A stretch of DNA of 64,000 nucleotides. It comes from Herbiconiux aconitum (GTDB lineage: Bacteria > Actinomycetota > Actinomycetes > Actinomycetales > Microbacteriaceae). Every line of letters starts with the position of its first letter. The stretch's first letter is position 1. Shown in pieces: positions 1-10,043 of the stretch. Location of the stretch: NCBI RefSeq assembly GCF_024979235.1, contig NZ_JANLCM010000002.1, forward strand, positions 744,001 to 808,000, in the 5' to 3' direction. The notes beneath the pieces are model-generated. The model was not told the DNA's origin and searched no databases. It saw only the letters and a program-made list of their open reading frames with translations. The position numbers and the translations under genes are program-made.

Positions 1-1765
1 CCGTGCGGATGGTGTCTTCGTCGTGCTCCACCACGATCAGCGTGTTGCCGAGGCTCTTCAGTTTCACCAGGGTCTCGATCAGGCGCCGGTTGTCGCGCTG
101 ATGCAGACCGATCGACGGTTCGTCGAGCACGTAGAGCACCCCGGTGAGGCCCGAGCCGATCTGAGTGGCAAGACGGATGCGCTGAGCCTCGCCGCCCGAG
201 AGCGACCCGGCCGCGCGCGACAAGCTGAGGTAGTTCAGGCCGACCTCGATCAAGAAGTCGAGACGTGCCTTGATCTCGCGCAGCACCTGGGCGGCGATCA
301 TCGCCTCACGGTCGGTCAGGTTCAGCTTGCCCATGAACGACTGGGCTTCGATCAGGCTGAGCTCCGCGACATCCGCGATGCTGTGCGAATCGACGGTGAC
401 CGCGAGGACTTCGGGCTTCAGACGCTTGCCGTCGCAGACGGGGCAGGGCACCTCGCGGAGGTATTCGCCCCAGCGCGCACGCTGCGAATCGGAGTCGGCC
501 TGGAGGAACTGGCGCTCGATGTAGGGCATCACTCCCTCGAAGCCCGAGGTGTAGCTCATCTCACGGCCGTAGCGGTTCTTCCACTTGACCTTGACCTCGA
601 AGTTGTCGCCGCGCAGGATCGCCTCCTGCACGTCGGGCTTCAACTTCTTCCACGGCGTGCTCAGCGAGAAGTCGAGATCGCGGGCCAGGCCCTCGAGTAG
701 CTTCTCGTAGTACTGGAAGAGACCCTTGCCCTGCGTGGTCCACGGGATAATCACGCCGTCGTTGATGCTGAGGTCTTCGTCGCCCAGCAGGAGGTCTTGG
801 TCGACCGACATCCGCGTGCCGAGGCCGGAGCATTCCGGGCAGGCGCCGAACGGCGCGTTGAACGAGAAGGTTCGCGGCTCGATCTCGGTGAGCTGAATGG
901 GGTGCTGGTTGGGGCAGGACAGCTTCTCGGAGAAGGTCTGCCATGCCTCGGGGCCGTTCTCGTCGACGTAGTTGATCTGCACCAGCCCGTCGGTGAGCCG
1001 CAGAGCGGTCTCGAGGGAGTCGGTGAGCCGCCCGAGGATCTCGGGGCCGGCCACCAGGCGATCGACCACGACCGAGATGTCGTGCTTGATCTGTTTCTTG
1101 AGCTTCGGCGGCTCGGTCAGCTGAATGAGGTCACCGTCGACGATCGCCCGGGAGTAGCCGCTCGCGGAGAGCTCTTTGAACAGGTCGACGAACTCGCCCT
1201 TCTTCTGCGAGACGACGGGGCTGAGGATCTGGTAGCGGATGCCCGGCTCGAGTTCCATGAGCTGGTCGGCGATCTGCTGCACGGTCTGAGCCGAGATGGT
1301 CTCACCGCAGATCGGACAGTGCGGGATGCCGATGCGCGCCCAGAGCAGCCGCATGTAGTCGTAGATCTCGGTGATCGTGCCCACCGTCGACCGCGGGTTG
1401 CGGTTCGTGGACTTCTGATCGATCGACACCGCAGGGCTGAGCCCCTCGATGAAGTCGACGTCGGGCCGGTCGACCTGACCGAGGAACTGACGGGCGTAGG
1501 CGCTCAGCGACTCGACGTAGCGGCGCTGACCCTCGGCGAAGATGGTGTCGAAGGCGAGGCTCGACTTGCCGGAACCCGACAGCCCGGTGAACACGACGAG
1601 GGAGTCGCGTGGGATCTCGATGTCGACGTCGCGCAGGTTGTGCACCCGGGCGCCGTGGACGCTCAGTTTTCCGCTGGAACCATGGCGGAACTCCACCGGC
1701 TCGACCGGAACCGGAACGGGACGCGGGGCGATGGAATCAACGGAATCTATGCTCGAAATCGACAC
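1..1765 (-). CDS. uvrA: UvrA, excinuclease ABC subunit A (3' part outside window)
   Basis: This is the damage-recognition ATPase of nucleotide excision repair, which acts with UvrB and UvrC. Only the N-terminal ~588 residues lie inside the window; the family is usually ~950 residues. Visible in order are a first Walker A (GLSGSGKSS), a zinc-binding CPIC motif, a second zinc motif (CPVC), the ABC signature [14 protein letters not shown], a Walker B with [11 protein letters not shown], and the VVEHDEDTI switch region. The GTG at 1765 is the only start after an in-frame stop at 1775-1777. It sits 6 nt behind a TAGACT hexamer with no well-placed Shine-Dalgarno, which fits a leaderless mRNA. uvrB lies 120 bp upstream on the same strand. 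The identity is certain; the start is likely. Confidence 0.95.
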   Translation of the reverse strand, partial: MSISSIDSVDSIAPRPVPVPVEPVEFRHGSSGKLSVHGARVHNLRDVDIEIPRDSLVVFTGLSGSGKSSLAFDTIFAEGQRRYVESLSAYARQFLGQVDRPDVDFIEGLSPAVSIDQKSTNRNPRSTVGTITEIYDYMRLLWARIGIPHCPICGETISAQTVQQIADQLMELEPGIRYQILSPVVSQKKGEFVDLFKELSASGYSRAIVDGDLIQLTEPPKLKKQIKHDISVVVDRLVAGPEILGRLTDSLETALRLTDGLVQINYVDENGPEAWQTFSEKLSCPNQHPIQLTEIEPRTFSFNAPFGACPECSGLGTRMSVDQDLLLGDEDLSINDGVIIPWTTQGKGLFQYYEKLLEGLARDLDFSLSTPWKKLKPDVQEAILRGDNFEVKVKWKNRYGREMSYTSGFEGVMPYIERQFLQADSDSQRARWGEYLREVPCPVCDGKRLKPEVLAVTVDSHSIADVAELSLIEAQSFMGKLNLTDREAMIAAQVLREIKARLDFLIEVGLNYLSLSRAAGSLSGGEAQRIRLATQIGSGLTGVLYVLDEPSIGLHQRDNRRLIETLVKLKSLGNTLIVVEHDEDTIRT

Positions 1766-1771
1766 CCCGAA

Positions 1772-1777
1772 AGTCTA
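1772..1777 (-). promoter_or_regulatory. Candidate -10 box of leaderless uvrA
   Basis: TAGACT (minus strand) is followed by exactly 6 nt and then the GTG start. This is the TANNNT-N6-RTG arrangement of actinobacterial leaderless genes. No clear -35 hexamer is visible. Confidence 0.5.
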
Positions 1778-1824
1778 TGTCGACCCTCCGACACTGGCGT
1801 CGGATTACGCTCACGGCAACATCG

Positions 1825-1843
1825 CCCGCCGCGGATTGGCGGG
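1825..1843 (-). terminator. Possible uvrB terminator hairpin
   Basis: CCCGCC and GGCGGG form a perfect 6-bp stem with a 7-nt loop, about 40 nt beyond the uvrB stop. No U-tract follows. A second short inverted repeat (TCCGAC/GTCGGA, 1787-1804) lies nearer the uvrA promoter. The rest of the 120-bp uvrA-uvrB gap holds nothing recognisable. Confidence 0.35.
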
Positions 1844-1885
1844 AATCTCGGCCCCGCGCATCCGGTCGTTTCCCAGCGAAGGGGG

Positions 1886-3955
1886 TCAGCTGATGTGGCC
1901 GGCCTTCTCCATCTGCCGGAGTTCGCGCTTGAGCTCGGAGACCTCGTCGCGCAGTCGCCCGGCCAGCTCGAACTTGAGTTCGGCCGCCGCCTCGAGCATC
2001 TGACTGTTCAAGTCGGCGATGATCGACTCGAGATCGTTCGCGCCGGCCGCCGCGATGCCCTCGCGGCGGAGGTTCGGAGTGGGGCTCTTCTTGCCGCGGC
2101 CCGAGCGCTCGCGCAGCAGCTCGGCGGTGTCGGCACCCTCGCGGGCCAGCGCCTCCGTGATGTCGGCGATGCGCTTGCGGAGCGGCTGCGGGTCGATGCC
2201 GTGCAAGGTGTTGTAGGCCACCTGCTTCTCGCGCCGCCGGTCGGTCTCATCGATCGCCAGCCGCATCGAGTCGGTCATCTTGTCGGCGTAGAGGTGCACC
2301 TCGCCGGAGACGTTGCGCGCCGCGCGGCCGATGGTCTGGATGAGGGAGGTCGAGGAGCGCAGGAAGCCCTCCTTGTCGGCGTCGAGGATGGCCACCAGCG
2401 ACACCTCGGGCAGGTCGAGGCCCTCGCGCAGCAGGTTGATACCGACGAGCACGTCGTACACACCCATCCGCAGTTCGGTGAGCAGCTCGACGCGGCGCAG
2501 GGTGTCGACGTCGGAGTGCAGGTAACGCACCCGCACGCCGGCCTCGGTGAGGAAGTCGGTGAGCTCTTCGGCCATCTTCTTGGTGAGGGTGGTGACCAGC
2601 ACGCGCTCGTCTTTCGCGGCGCGGATGCGGATCTCTTCGAGCAGGTCGTCGATCTGTCCCTTGGAGGGCTTCACGACGAGTGTCGGGTCGATCAGGCCGG
2701 TGGGGCGGATGATCTGCTCCACCACCCCGTCGGCGATGCCCATCTCGTACTTGCCGGGCGTGGCCGAAAGGTAGACGGTCTGGCCCACACGGTTCTTGAA
2801 CTCGTTCCACTTCAGCGGCCGGTTGTCGAGCGCGCTCGGCAGGCGGAAACCGTGGTCGACCAGGGTGCGCTTGCGCGAGGAGTCGCCCTCGTACATTGCG
2901 CCGATCTGCGGCACCGTGACGTGGGACTCGTCGATCACCACGAGGAAGTCGTCGGGGAAGTAATCGAGCAGGCAGTGCGGTGCTTCACCAGGCATCCGCC
3001 CGTCGATGTGGCGGGAGTAGTTCTCGATGCCCGAGCAGAAGCCGATCTGCTGCATCATCTCGAGATCGAAGGTCGTGCGCATCCGGAGCCGCTGGGCTTC
3101 GAGGAGCTTGCCCTCGCGTTCGAGCACGGCCAGGCGGTCGTGCAACTCGGTCTGGATGGTCTCGATGGCGCGATGCATCACGTTGGTGTCGGCAACGTAG
3201 TGCGAACCGGGGAACACCGACACGTTGTCGAGTTTGTGCACGATCTCGCCGGTCAGCGGATGCAGGCTGTAGAGACCTTCGATCTCGTCGCCGAACATCT
3301 CGATGCGGATGGCGAGCTCTTCGTACATCGGGATGATCTCGATGGTGTCGCCGCGCACCCGGAAGTTGCCGCGCGAGAAGTCGATGTCGTTGCGCTGGTA
3401 TTGCATCGAGACGAAGCGTCGGATGAGCCAGTCGCGGTCGACCTTCTGGCCGACCTGGAGAGCGATCATCGCGTTGAGGTACTGCTCGGGCGTGCCCAAG
3501 CCGTAGATGCAGGAGACGGTCGAGACCACCACGACGTCGCGACGGCTGAGCAGCGAGTTCGTGGTGGAGTGCCGGAGGCGCTCGACTTCGGCGTTGATCG
3601 AGGAGTCTTTCTCGATGAAGGTGTCGGTCTGCGGCACGTAGGCCTCTGGCTGGTAGTAGTCGTAGTAGGAGACGAAGTACTCGACCGCGTTGTTCGGCAT
3701 CAACTCGCGGAACTCATTGGCCAGCTGGGCGGCCAGGGTCTTGTTGTGCGCGAGCACCAGTGTGGGGCGCTGCACCTGTTCGATGAGCCACGCAGTGGTG
3801 GCCGACTTGCCCGTTCCCGTGGCGCCGAGGAGCACGACATCCGTCTCACCGGCGTTGATGCGGCCCGCCAACTCGGCGATGGCGGCCGGTTGGTCGCCAC
3901 TCGGCGTGTAGTCGCTGATGACCTCGAAGGGGTGTACGGAGCGAGTGGGTTCCAT
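1886..3955 (-). CDS. uvrB: UvrB, excinuclease ABC subunit B
   Basis: This is the central subunit of nucleotide excision repair. UvrA loads it at lesions; it verifies damage with its beta-hairpin and recruits UvrC. The protein has 689 residues, normal for the family. Walker A GATGTGKS is at residues 44-51. The tyrosine-rich hairpin ([12 protein letters not shown]) follows, then a VVIDESHVT helicase motif, and a C-terminal UVR domain with paired helices ([20 protein letters not shown]). The ATG at 3955 stands 6 nt behind a TAAACT hexamer with no Shine-Dalgarno, which suggests a leaderless transcript. It is transcribed away from pfkA and lies next to uvrA. I see no LexA box at either uvr promoter. 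Confidence 0.98.
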   Translation of the reverse strand: MEPTRSVHPFEVISDYTPSGDQPAAIAELAGRINAGETDVVLLGATGTGKSATTAWLIEQVQRPTLVLAHNKTLAAQLANEFRELMPNNAVEYFVSYYDYYQPEAYVPQTDTFIEKDSSINAEVERLRHSTTNSLLSRRDVVVVSTVSCIYGLGTPEQYLNAMIALQVGQKVDRDWLIRRFVSMQYQRNDIDFSRGNFRVRGDTIEIIPMYEELAIRIEMFGDEIEGLYSLHPLTGEIVHKLDNVSVFPGSHYVADTNVMHRAIETIQTELHDRLAVLEREGKLLEAQRLRMRTTFDLEMMQQIGFCSGIENYSRHIDGRMPGEAPHCLLDYFPDDFLVVIDESHVTVPQIGAMYEGDSSRKRTLVDHGFRLPSALDNRPLKWNEFKNRVGQTVYLSATPGKYEMGIADGVVEQIIRPTGLIDPTLVVKPSKGQIDDLLEEIRIRAAKDERVLVTTLTKKMAEELTDFLTEAGVRVRYLHSDVDTLRRVELLTELRMGVYDVLVGINLLREGLDLPEVSLVAILDADKEGFLRSSTSLIQTIGRAARNVSGEVHLYADKMTDSMRLAIDETDRRREKQVAYNTLHGIDPQPLRKRIADITEALAREGADTAELLRERSGRGKKSPTPNLRREGIAAAGANDLESIIADLNSQMLEAAAELKFELAGRLRDEVSELKRELRQMEKAGHIS

Positions 3956-3961
3956 GCATTA

Positions 3962-3967
3962 AGTTTA
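3962..3967 (-). promoter_or_regulatory. Candidate -10 box of leaderless uvrB
   Basis: TAAACT on the minus strand is separated by 6 nt from the uvrB ATG. A CACCGAC/GTCGGTG inverted repeat (3976-3995) lies just upstream, in the divergent uvrB-pfkA spacer, and might be an operator. Confidence 0.5.
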
Positions 3968-4052
3968 GGGAGGGCCACCGACATCATGGTCGGTGCTCGC
4001 TCTCAGCGTCATGGCGGCGCATCCCCTCACCACCACCTCGAGGCAGACACAC

Positions 4053-5078
4053 ATGAGAATCGGCATCCTGACCAGCGGCGGAGACTGTCCTGGACTGAAC
4101 GCGGTCATCCGTGGAGCAGTGCTCAAAGGCACCGAGATCAACGGGCAGGAGTTCGTCGGCTTCAAAGACGGCTGGCGCGGGGTCGTGAAGGGCGAGATCC
4201 TCCCGCTCGAGCGCAGCCACGTGCGCGGCATCGCCAAGCAGGGCGGCACCATTCTCGGAACCTCGCGCACCAACCCGTTCGAAGGCAACGGCGGCCCTGA
4301 GCGCATCCAGGAGACCCTCGACCGCCTCGGTATCGACGCCATCATGGCGATCGGGGGCGAAGGCACTCTCGCCGCGGCGAAGCGGCTGACGGATGCCGGA
4401 CTGAAGATAGTCGGCGTGCCCAAGACCGTCGACAACGACCTCGACGCCACCGACTACACCTTCGGATTCGACACCGCCGTGGAGATCGCGACCGAGGCGA
4501 TGGACCGCCTGCGCACCACGGGAGACTCGCACAGCCGGTGCATGGTGGCCGAGGTGATGGGGCGCCACGTGGGCTGGATCGCCCTGCACTCCGGCATGGC
4601 CGCGGGCGCCCATGCCATTCTGATCCCGGAGCAGAAGACGAGCATGGCGCAGGTGGCCGCATGGGTGCAGAGCGCCAACGACCGGGGTCGCGCGCCGCTG
4701 GTGGTCGTGGCGGAGGGGTTCACGCCCGATCACGCCGACGACCCGCACTCCGAGCGCGGCCTCGACGCCTTCGGCCGCCCGCGTCTCGGCGGCATCGGCG
4801 AGCGGCTCGCACCCATGATCGAAGAGCTCACCGGAATCGAGACGCGGGCGACCACGCTCGGTCACATCCAGCGCGGCGGTGTGCCGACGGCCTACGACCG
4901 GGTGCTCGCCACCCGGCTCGGCATGGCGGCATCCGACATCGTGCAGGATTCGGCCTGGGGGCAGATGGTGGCGCTTCGCGGCACCGATATCGTGACCGTC
5001 GGGTTCGAAGAAGCGCTCGGCAAGCTCAAGGTGGTGCCGCAGCACCGCTACGAAGAGGCGGCGATGCTGTTCGGGTGA
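4053..5078 (+). CDS. pfkA: 6-phosphofructokinase, ATP type by Gly104
   Basis: This enzyme phosphorylates fructose-6-phosphate to fructose-1,6-bisphosphate, the committed step of glycolysis. It has 341 residues. The phosphate-donor loop TSGGDCPGLN is at the N-terminus, GGEGT at 101-105, PKTVDND at 123-129, and the substrate-binding stretch MGRHVGW follows. By the published rule for this family, Gly at 104 predicts ATP as donor and Asp predicts PPi; this protein has Gly104 with Lys124, the combination known from actinobacterial group III enzymes. The start at 4053 is preferred over an in-frame ATG at 3993 because the family begins MRIGILTSGGD and a GAGG precedes it. It converges on pxpC across a large palindrome. 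Confidence 0.95.
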   Translation: MRIGILTSGGDCPGLNAVIRGAVLKGTEINGQEFVGFKDGWRGVVKGEILPLERSHVRGIAKQGGTILGTSRTNPFEGNGGPERIQETLDRLGIDAIMAIGGEGTLAAAKRLTDAGLKIVGVPKTVDNDLDATDYTFGFDTAVEIATEAMDRLRTTGDSHSRCMVAEVMGRHVGWIALHSGMAAGAHAILIPEQKTSMAQVAAWVQSANDRGRAPLVVVAEGFTPDHADDPHSERGLDAFGRPRLGGIGERLAPMIEELTGIETRATTLGHIQRGGVPTAYDRVLATRLGMAASDIVQDSAWGQMVALRGTDIVTVGFEEALGKLKVVPQHRYEEAAMLFG

Positions 5079-5084
5079 GCCGCT

Positions 5085-5158
5085 GCTAGTTTTTACGCAA
5101 ATAGAGAGGACCGGCGCCCTATATGGGGTCGGTCCTCTCTATTTGCGTAAAAACTAGC
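5085..5158. terminator. 29-bp perfect palindrome, likely bidirectional terminator
   Basis: Two 29-nt arms (5085-5113 and 5130-5158) are exact reverse complements around a 16-nt loop, and the loop can itself pair CCC with GGG. The element fills the space between the convergent pfkA and pxpC genes, and the pxpC stop codon (5154-5156) lies inside its outer stem. The T5/A5 tracts are within the stem rather than after it, so it is not a textbook U-tract terminator. It may also act as a [21 protein letters not shown] structure or be a copy of a dispersed repeat. Confidence 0.75.
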
Positions 5159-6170
5159 AAGCCGCACGAAAACGAAGCACGTCGCCGGGACGCAGCTGGG
5201 CCGCGCGGTCCACCGAGGCCGTCGTGAGCACGCCGATCACGGGGTAACCGCCCGTCACGGGGTGGTCGCGCAGGAACACGACCGGCTGCCCGCTCGGCGG
5301 AATCTGCACCGCGCCCACGACCATGCCCTCGCTCGGCAGCTCACCGGCGTGATCCGGCGCCCGCTCGACCGCGGCGCCGTCGTCGCCGTCGGCGCCGTCC
5401 AGCCGCACACCCACGCGGTTCGAGTCGGTGCCGACCGTCCACCTCGCGTGCAGCAACATCCGCCAGCCCGCCTCGCCGAACCAGTCGTCGCGCGGGCCGC
5501 GGGTGATCGAGAGGATGGCCGGCCCGGTTCGCGGAAGCGGTGGCGGAATGAGTGTCGTCTCCGGCCAGTCGCCCGGCGCGCCCCGCTCGTCGCCGGCCAG
5601 ACCGAGCACGTCACCCTGCTGCAGAGGTGCCGGACCGAGGCTGCTCAAAACGTCGGTGGAGCGGCTGCCGAGCACTCGTTCCCCCGCGAACCCGCCGCGC
5701 ACCGCGAGGTAGGAGCGGAGACCCTCCTCAGGAGCTCCCAGAGCGATCGTGTCACCGGCGAACACGACGAACGACGTACCGGCCGGGTGCGGGATGCGCG
5801 ACCTGGCCTCATTCGCGCGGGCGTCGGTCTCTTCGGCGCCGGCAGAGTGACGGCCCTTGCGCGCGAACTCCGTGACGGTGGCCACCGCCGAGGCGCCGGT
5901 CAGCGCGACGAGCAGGGTGCGTGATGCGCGCAATTCGAGACCCCCGAACACGGCCTCGATGGCTGCCGCGCCCGGTTCGTTGCCCACGAGGCGATTCGCC
6001 GCGGCGTAGGCACTGCGGTCGGCCGCGCCCGAGGTTGTCACGCCGAGGTGCGCGTATCCGGGCCGGCCGGCATCCTGCAGCAGGGCGAGCGGTCCAGTGG
6101 CCATCACCTCGAAGGCGGCGGCTGCCCCGCTTGCCTCGGGGGATCCGGCCTCCCACTCCTCAGCGTTCAC
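5154..6170 (-). CDS. pxpC: 5-oxoprolinase subunit C (KipA family)
   Basis: PxpC, with PxpA and PxpB, hydrolyses 5-oxoproline (pyroglutamate) to glutamate using ATP, which detoxifies a spontaneous breakdown product of glutamine. The 338-residue protein belongs to the biotin-dependent carboxyltransferase-like/KipA family. The characteristic N-terminal stretch [15 protein letters not shown] and [17 protein letters not shown] follow a ~25-residue Ala/Glu-rich leader. The start overlaps pxpB by 11 nt, so the two are probably translationally coupled. The stop codon lies in the palindrome shared with pfkA. Older annotations call such proteins allophanate hydrolase subunit 2; the neighbouring pxpA and pxpB make 5-oxoprolinase the better call. 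Confidence 0.88.
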   Translation of the reverse strand: MNAEEWEAGSPEASGAAAAFEVMATGPLALLQDAGRPGYAHLGVTTSGAADRSAYAAANRLVGNEPGAAAIEAVFGGLELRASRTLLVALTGASAVATVTEFARKGRHSAGAEETDARANEARSRIPHPAGTSFVVFAGDTIALGAPEEGLRSYLAVRGGFAGERVLGSRSTDVLSSLGPAPLQQGDVLGLAGDERGAPGDWPETTLIPPPLPRTGPAILSITRGPRDDWFGEAGWRMLLHARWTVGTDSNRVGVRLDGADGDDGAAVERAPDHAGELPSEGMVVGAVQIPPSGQPVVFLRDHPVTGGYPVIGVLTTASVDRAAQLRPGDVLRFRAAC

Positions 6171-6942
6171 GAACGAACCTCACCCGCGTGCCCGGCGCGA
6201 GCAGCGCAGGATCTGCGCGCTTCACATCCCACAGCACCGCATCCGTGCGCCCGATGAGGTGCCAACCGCCGGGCGACTCCCGCGGATACACCCCGCAATA
6301 TCCCGCCGCCAACGCCACCGATCCCGCCGGCACCACAGCGCGCGGAGTGTTCCGCCGCGGCACCGTGAGACGGTCGTCTTCACCAGCGAGGTACGCGAAC
6401 CCGGGGGCGAAACCGATGAACGCCGCCGTCCAGAGCTGGTCGAGGTGCGCCGCGATCACACTGTCGACGGATGCGCCGCTCAGCTCCGCGACGACGGCGA
6501 GATCGGGCCCGTCGTATCGCACGGGCAGCTCCACGATCGCGCCAGGGGCGTTCCCGCCCGCGTCGTCCCTTCCGATCCCGCCCGTTGGCGTGCCCGCGAC
6601 GTCGCTGCGGCCCCTTGCTCCGTCGGCCCCGCGCCCCGCTCCTGCCGGGCGGTCATCGGCAGCGCCGATCGCTGCGGTGGCGGTTGCCGTGCTGGTCGCC
6701 CAGGACACGACCGCGCCGCGCGACAGGATTCCCTGGTCAAAGGCGACGAGCACCGTGACCGCCGCCGGCACCAGGTCTGTCACGCCGGCCGGCGTGGTCG
6801 CACGCAATCGGAGGTAGAGCTCGACGACGCCCCGCGCATCCGTCGGCTCGATGAGCACGGCCGACGAGCCGAGCGGGAGCACCCGTAGTCCGGCCGCGAA
6901 CGCAGCAGCATCCGCAGGCCGCGGCGCCGCCCGCCCGGTCAT
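6160..6942 (-). CDS. pxpB: 5-oxoprolinase subunit B (KipI family)
   Basis: This is the second subunit of the 5-oxoprolinase complex, related to allophanate hydrolase subunit 1 and KipI. It has 260 residues, a little longer than the family because of a Gly/Ala/Asp-rich insert around residues 70-110. Family motifs are GSSAVLIE near the N-terminus, then [13 protein letters not shown], and near the end [20 protein letters not shown]. It overlaps pxpA by 4 nt and pxpC by 11 nt. The insert is rich in simple Gly/Ala codons and could be a lineage-specific linker. Confidence 0.88.
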   Translation of the reverse strand: MTGRAAPRPADAAAFAAGLRVLPLGSSAVLIEPTDARGVVELYLRLRATTPAGVTDLVPAAVTVLVAFDQGILSRGAVVSWATSTATATAAIGAADDRPAGAGRGADGARGRSDVAGTPTGGIGRDDAGGNAPGAIVELPVRYDGPDLAVVAELSGASVDSVIAAHLDQLWTAAFIGFAPGFAYLAGEDDRLTVPRRNTPRAVVPAGSVALAAGYCGVYPRESPGGWHLIGRTDAVLWDVKRADPALLAPGTRVRFVRER

Positions 6943-7709
6943 CGCGACGACGACGCGAACGGCGCGATCGACAGACCCGAGGCTTCGAGAGCGTCGCGCA
7001 CAGCTCGGGCGATGGCGACCGAGCCCGGTGAGTCGCCGTGCACGCAGATGGTCTCGGCCGAGAGGGCGATGTCGGTGCCGTCGATGGCCGTGACGACGCC
7101 CTCGGTCGCGAGCCGCAGCATCCGCTCGGCGATCTCGGCGGCATCGTGCAGCACTGCGCCCGCCTCAGTGCGAGACACGAGGGTGCCGTCGGGCCGGTAG
7201 GCGCGATCGGCGAACGCCTCGGGCACGAAGCGCAACCCCTCGGCCTCGGCGAGCCGACCCACCTCCGAGTCAGGAAGCCCGACGATCGCGAGCGACGGAT
7301 CGATCGCGATCACCGCGTCGACCACGGCACCGGCCTGCCGCTCGTCGTGCACGATGCGGTTGTAGAGGGCGCCGTGCGGCTTCACGTAGAGCACGCGGGT
7401 TCCGGCGGCGGTCGCGAGACCCTGCAGCGCCCCGATCTGGTAGATGACGTCGGCGGTGAGGTCGGCGGCGGGCAGATCGAGATCGCGTCGCCCGAAGCCA
7501 CGCAGGTCAGGGTACGACACCTGGGCACCGACCTCGGTGCGGCGAGCGGTGGCGAGCCGCAGCGTGTCCAGGATGCGCGTGGGGTCGCCCGCGTGGAAGC
7601 CGCACGCGACGTTCGCGCTCGTCACGAGGTCGAGCATCGCGCGGTCGTCGCCGAGGGTCCAGGCGCCGTACGACTCCCCCAGGTCGGCGTTCAGATCGAT
7701 CACGGTCAT
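6939..7709 (-). CDS. pxpA: 5-oxoprolinase subunit A (LamB/YcsF family)
   Basis: PxpA is the LamB/YcsF subunit of ATP-dependent 5-oxoprolinase. At 256 residues it matches the family. The N-terminus [15 protein letters not shown] and the [13 protein letters not shown] stretch carry conserved Asp, Glu and His residues, and [10 protein letters not shown] is present. The start at 7709 is chosen because its ATG overlaps the coaE TGA (ATGA) and it begins at the conserved [12 protein letters not shown]; a longer reading from 7739 would add ten unrelated residues. The ATGA junction indicates translational coupling with coaE, so pyroglutamate recycling appears to be co-expressed with CoA synthesis. Confidence 0.92.
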   Translation of the reverse strand: MTVIDLNADLGESYGAWTLGDDRAMLDLVTSANVACGFHAGDPTRILDTLRLATARRTEVGAQVSYPDLRGFGRRDLDLPAADLTADVIYQIGALQGLATAAGTRVLYVKPHGALYNRIVHDERQAGAVVDAVIAIDPSLAIVGLPDSEVGRLAEAEGLRFVPEAFADRAYRPDGTLVSRTEAGAVLHDAAEIAERMLRLATEGVVTAIDGTDIALSAETICVHGDSPGSVAIARAVRDALEASGLSIAPFASSSR

Positions 7710-8320
7710 GGCGTCACCCTCTTCTGCACGCTCTCCCACGCGGCGTCGACCTGCTCGAGCGTCTGGTCGAGGGTGCCGCTGGAATCGATGACCGTGTCGG
7801 CGATCGCCCGCCGTTCCTCGTCGGTGGCCTGCGACCGGATGCGCCGCTCGGCTTCGTCACGCGACATCCCGCGCAGCTCCACGAGCCGCGAGATCCGCAT
7901 CTCCGCCGGCGACTCGACCACCACGACGTGCTCGAACAGACCGCCGCGGCGCCCGCCCGACTCCACCATGAGCGGCACGTCGTACACCACGACGGCATCC
8001 GGATCGACCGCCCGGGTGGCTTCGAGCCGCTGCTTCAGAAGCCGTGCGACCTCCGGATGCGTGATGCCGTTCAGATCGAGTCGAGCCTGCTCGTCGCCGA
8101 ACACGACCGCGCCGAGCGCCGGCCGGTCGAGCGTGCCGTCGGCGGCGATCACGGAATCACCGAAGCGGTCACGGATGGCGGCGAGCCCGGGAGTGCCCGG
8201 TTCGACGGCCTCGCGCGCCAGCTGATCCGCGTCGAGCACCACGGCGCCGTGCTCCGCGAAGCGGCGCGCCACCGTCGACTTGCCTGCGGCGATACCCCCG
8301 GTGAGTCCGATCACGTACAC
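7706..8320 (-). CDS. coaE: Dephospho-CoA kinase
   Basis: CoaE phosphorylates the ribose 3'-hydroxyl of dephospho-CoA, the last step of CoA synthesis. It has 204 residues, normal for the family. The P-loop GGIAAGKS is at residues 8-15, with the substrate motif [13 protein letters not shown] and the lid region [17 protein letters not shown]. The GTG at 8320 stands 6 nt after a TAGCAT hexamer, which suggests leaderless expression. coaE follows rpsA, as in many actinobacteria, but the two are separated by a strong hairpin, so it probably has its own promoter and heads the coaE-pxpABC operon. Confidence 0.96.
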   Translation of the reverse strand: MYVIGLTGGIAAGKSTVARRFAEHGAVVLDADQLAREAVEPGTPGLAAIRDRFGDSVIAADGTLDRPALGAVVFGDEQARLDLNGITHPEVARLLKQRLEATRAVDPDAVVVYDVPLMVESGGRRGGLFEHVVVVESPAEMRISRLVELRGMSRDEAERRIRSQATDEERRAIADTVIDSSGTLDQTLEQVDAAWESVQKRVTP

Positions 8321-8326
8321 GTGCTC

Positions 8327-8332
8327 ATGCTA
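8327..8332 (-). promoter_or_regulatory. Candidate -10 box of leaderless coaE
   Basis: TAGCAT is followed by 6 nt and the GTG start. TTGATC, 15 nt upstream, could serve as a weak -35. Confidence 0.45.
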
Positions 8333-8368
8333 TCGGGAGGTGCATCCGATCAATCGTCTTTAACGGCC

Positions 8369-8398
8369 GGATGGCCGCCCCCGAAGGGACGGCCATCC
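8369..8398 (-). terminator. rpsA terminator hairpin
   Basis: GGATGGCCG and CGGCCATCC form a perfect 9-bp stem extended by an inner CCC/GGG pairing. It lies about 20 nt past the rpsA stop and is followed on the minus strand by GGCCGTTAAAG, so the U-tract is poor. It separates rpsA from the coaE promoter. Confidence 0.65.
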
Positions 8399-8416
8399 AT
8401 GCGTGCTGCAGTGTGA

Positions 8417-9868
8417 CTAGTTGTTCGAGCTGAGCTTCTCGCGGAGTGCCGCGAGGGTCTCGTCGTCGGCGAGGGTGCCGGCGCCGGTCGACTCGCTCGA
8501 GAACGAGTTCGAGCCCGAGGGGATGTCGCTCGAAGCGGCATCCGCGTTGGACGCGGCGACCTGCTTCTTGTGCGCTTCCCAGCGAGCCTGAGCCTCGGCG
8601 TACTCCTGCTCCCACTTCTCGCGCTGAGCGTCGAAGCCCTCTTTCCACTCGTTGGTCTCCGGGTCGAAGCCCTCGGGGTACTTGTAGTTCCCCTGGTCGT
8701 CGTACTCGGTGAGCATTCCATAGAGTGCGGGGTCGAACTCGGTGCCCTCGGGGTCGACGCCGTCGTTCGCCTGCTTCAGCGAGAGGCTGATGCGGCGACG
8801 CTCGAGGTCGATGTCGATGACCTTGACGAAGACCTCGTCGCCGACCGACACGACCTGCTCGGCGAGCTCGACGTGCTTGCCGGAGAGCTCGGAGATGTGC
8901 ACCAGACCCTCGATGCCCTCGGCGACGCGGACGAACGCACCGAACGGCACCAGCTTGGTGACCTTTCCGGGCGCGACCTGGCCGATGGCGTGGGTACGGG
9001 CGAACACCTGCCACGGGTCTTCCTGAGTGGCCTTGAGCGAGAGCGACACGCGCTCACGGTCGAGGTCGACCTCGAGGATCTCGACGGTGACTTCCTGGCC
9101 CACCTCGACGACCTCGGAGGCGTGCTCGATGTGCTTCCAGGAGAGCTCGGAGACGTGAACCAGCCCGTCGACGCCACCCAGATCGACGAACGCACCGAAG
9201 TTGACGATCGACGAGACGACGCCCTTGCGGACCTGCCCCTTCTGGAGGTTGTTGAGGAAGGTGGTGCGGCTCTCGGACTGCGTCTGCTCGAGCAGGGCGC
9301 GGCGCGACAGAACGACGTTGTTGCGGTTCTTGTCGAGTTCGAGGATCTTCGCCTCGATCTCCTGACCCAGGTACGGGGTCAGGTCGCGCACGCGGCGGAG
9401 CTCGATGAGCGAAGCCGGGAGGAAGCCGCGGAGTCCGATGTCGACGATGAGGCCACCCTTGACGACCTCGATGACCGAACCGGTCACCACGCCGTCGGCG
9501 TCCTTGATCTTCTCCACGTCGCCCCACGCACGCTCGTACTGAGCACGCTTCTTGGAGAGGATGAGGCGGCCTTCTTTGTCTTCCTTCTGGAGGACGAGGG
9601 CCTCGACCAAGTCACCGACCTGAACGACCTCGGTCGGGTCGACATCGTGCTTGATGGAGAGTTCGCGCGAAGGGATGACGCCCTCCGTCTTGTAACCGAC
9701 GTCGAGGAGAACCTCGTCGCGGTCGATCTTCACGACGGTGCCTTCGATGAGGTCTCCGTCGTTGAAGAATTTCAGAGTCTTTTCGACCGCGGCGAGAAAG
9801 TCTTCAGCAGATCCGATGTCATTGATGGCGACCTGCTTGGTTGCCTTTTCGGTCGTTGCGATTGTCAT
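8417..9868 (-). CDS. rpsA: 30S ribosomal protein S1
   Basis: S1 binds mRNA on the 30S subunit and helps place leadered messages. The 483-residue protein has four S1 (OB-fold) repeats. Visible copies include GDLIEGTVVKIDRDEVLLDVGYKTEG near residue 40 (cited in part), VNFGAFVDLGGVDGLVHVSE around 215, and PFGAFVRVAEGIEGLVHISE around 300. Four repeats are the actinobacterial number, against six in E. coli. An acidic, Ser/Ala-rich tail follows the last repeat. The start at 9868 has GGAG about 12 nt upstream. The gene has its own long leader and promoter region and ends at a hairpin. Confidence 0.97.
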   Translation of the reverse strand: MTIATTEKATKQVAINDIGSAEDFLAAVEKTLKFFNDGDLIEGTVVKIDRDEVLLDVGYKTEGVIPSRELSIKHDVDPTEVVQVGDLVEALVLQKEDKEGRLILSKKRAQYERAWGDVEKIKDADGVVTGSVIEVVKGGLIVDIGLRGFLPASLIELRRVRDLTPYLGQEIEAKILELDKNRNNVVLSRRALLEQTQSESRTTFLNNLQKGQVRKGVVSSIVNFGAFVDLGGVDGLVHVSELSWKHIEHASEVVEVGQEVTVEILEVDLDRERVSLSLKATQEDPWQVFARTHAIGQVAPGKVTKLVPFGAFVRVAEGIEGLVHISELSGKHVELAEQVVSVGDEVFVKVIDIDLERRRISLSLKQANDGVDPEGTEFDPALYGMLTEYDDQGNYKYPEGFDPETNEWKEGFDAQREKWEQEYAEAQARWEAHKKQVAASNADAASSDIPSGSNSFSSESTGAGTLADDETLAALREKLSSNN

Positions 9869-9968
9869 GTAGTAGTTGCTCCGTTATGGACATAGTTCGG
9901 GCCGGTTGCGAGATGTTCGATGTGTTGTGCACTCTGGGACGAGCGCAATTCCGCAACTGGCAGGGCGG

Positions 9969-9999
9969 ATGATAGTCACAAGCGTGACGCTTTAGTCTA
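9969..9999 (-). promoter_or_regulatory. Possible rpsA promoter with short palindrome
   Basis: TATCAT (9974-9969) could be a -10 box about 100 nt before the rpsA ATG, with TAGACT (9999-9994) as a weak -35. Between them lies AAGCG-TGA-CGCTT, a perfect 5-bp inverted repeat that could be an operator. The remaining leader shows GGAG before the start but no other element I recognise. Confidence 0.35.
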
Positions 10000-10043
10000 G
10001 CTTCGCGGCGCCGGATGCGGCAAGCCGCGTTCCCAGTGCCGTT

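Noticed and set aside
3993..4052. 20-codon N-terminal extension of pfkA
   Set aside because: The family starts at MRIGILTSGGD; the extension is not conserved in type and lies in the divergent promoter region.
797..4300. 1167-codon plus-strand frame opposite uvrA and uvrB
   Set aside because: It mirrors two certain genes, has no domains, and is a normal effect of high GC content.
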